This document shows, in pieces, positions 5,181 to 5,269 of a stretch of 5,269 nucleotides of DNA. The translations under genes were made by a program, and so were the position numbers. Source of the stretch: an uncultured Treponema sp. (GTDB lineage: Bacteria; Spirochaetota; Spirochaetia; Treponematales; Treponemataceae); the NCBI GenBank assembly GCA_937885235.1, contig CAKZZK010000195.1, positions 1 to 5,269 on the forward strand. The letters run 5' to 3'. The notes under the pieces were generated by a model, which saw only the letters and a list, made by a program, of their open reading frames with translations, was not told the DNA's origin and ran no database searches. Position 1 is the stretch's first letter. Each line of letters starts with the position of its first letter.

Positions 5181-5186
5181 TTCGCT

Positions 5187-5269
5187 TTATTCAATAATCC
5201 AGTCGCTGAGCTGCTGCGCCTCGCTTGAATAGTTCACGCCGATTTTGACGATTTTGCGCCCGTCGCCCT
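5187..5269 (-). CDS. Partial: C-terminal end of a probable AAA-ATPase/PD-(D/E)XK nuclease protein
   Basis: The last 26 codons of a gene entering from the right edge: GDGRKIVKIGVNYSSEAQQL, then SDWIIE and a TAA stop. The pattern charged-x-IxxIGVNYSSExxxLxxW at the very end is typical of the fused AAA-ATPase/PD-(D/E)XK nuclease-like proteins (DUF1703 class) that are numerous in treponemes, Bacteroidetes and some Firmicutes; their role is unknown. The assignment rests on the C-terminal signature only. It is not obviously linked to the regulator cassette. Confidence 0.6.
   Translation of the reverse strand, partial: GDGRKIVKIGVNYSSEAQQLSDWIIE

Noticed and set aside
1..5269. tRNA, rRNA, transposase or inverted-repeat-bounded insertion sequence
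   Set aside because: I saw no cloverleaf, rRNA segment or transposase motif; the only long shared repeat is the promoter block, which is too short and wrongly placed to be insertion-sequence ends.

Overview
The window looks like the accessory part of a chromosome from a diderm (two-membrane), host-associated, low-to-middle GC bacterium. Evidence: two lipoprotein signal peptides with loose lipoboxes (VCSC, FSGC), a lipoprotein carrying the start of an SUMF1/formylglycine-generating-enzyme-type domain (a family expanded in Treponema), a large protein ending in a beta-barrel-like terminal strand with C-terminal Phe, and the 3' end of a probable AAA-ATPase/PD-(D/E)XK protein. A treponeme is my first guess. 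A diderm Firmicute (Negativicutes) fits the strong GGAGG ribosome sites and the Rgg/PlcR-like regulator equally well. Sequence reading alone does not decide between them.

Layout. On the minus strand, reading from about 4700 down to 34, lie: a 306-aa XRE-HTH plus TPR regulator (3782-4702); a promoter region (3703-3781); a 73-aa His-rich lipoprotein (3455-3676); a 583-aa Ser/Gly-rich protein with a textbook double-glycine leader (1673-3424); an exported TPR protein (513-1658); and a short SUMF1-type lipoprotein (34-510) that stops mid-domain. The last four genes are separated by 2-30 bases, have their own ribosome sites and look like one operon. On the plus strand, divergent from the regulator, is a short gene (4805-4966) for a 53-aa secreted peptide. 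Past it the reading frames are ambiguous (4956-5186), and the window ends with the tail of a minus-strand gene (5187-5269).

The main observation is a pair of nearly identical promoter modules on either side of the regulator. A 27-base block matching at 26 of 27 positions occurs at 4728-4754 (plus, facing the secreted-peptide gene) and at 3733-3759 (minus, facing the four-gene operon). Each block ends in a TGGACA -35 element, and each is followed after exactly 17 bases by TATACT. Together with the regulator type (RRNPP-like: Rgg, PlcR, PrgX), this suggests a self-contained peptide-signalling or autoregulatory cassette. In this reading the regulator controls a small exported peptide on one side and, on the other, a cell-envelope/secretion operon led by a small lipoprotein and a double-glycine substrate. 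No ABC transporter with a C39 peptidase is in the window, so the export machinery would have to be elsewhere.

The function of the 583-aa protein, the identity of any signal peptide, and the reading of 4950-5186 (real short peptide, 4-base duplication frameshift, or antisense gene) remain unresolved.
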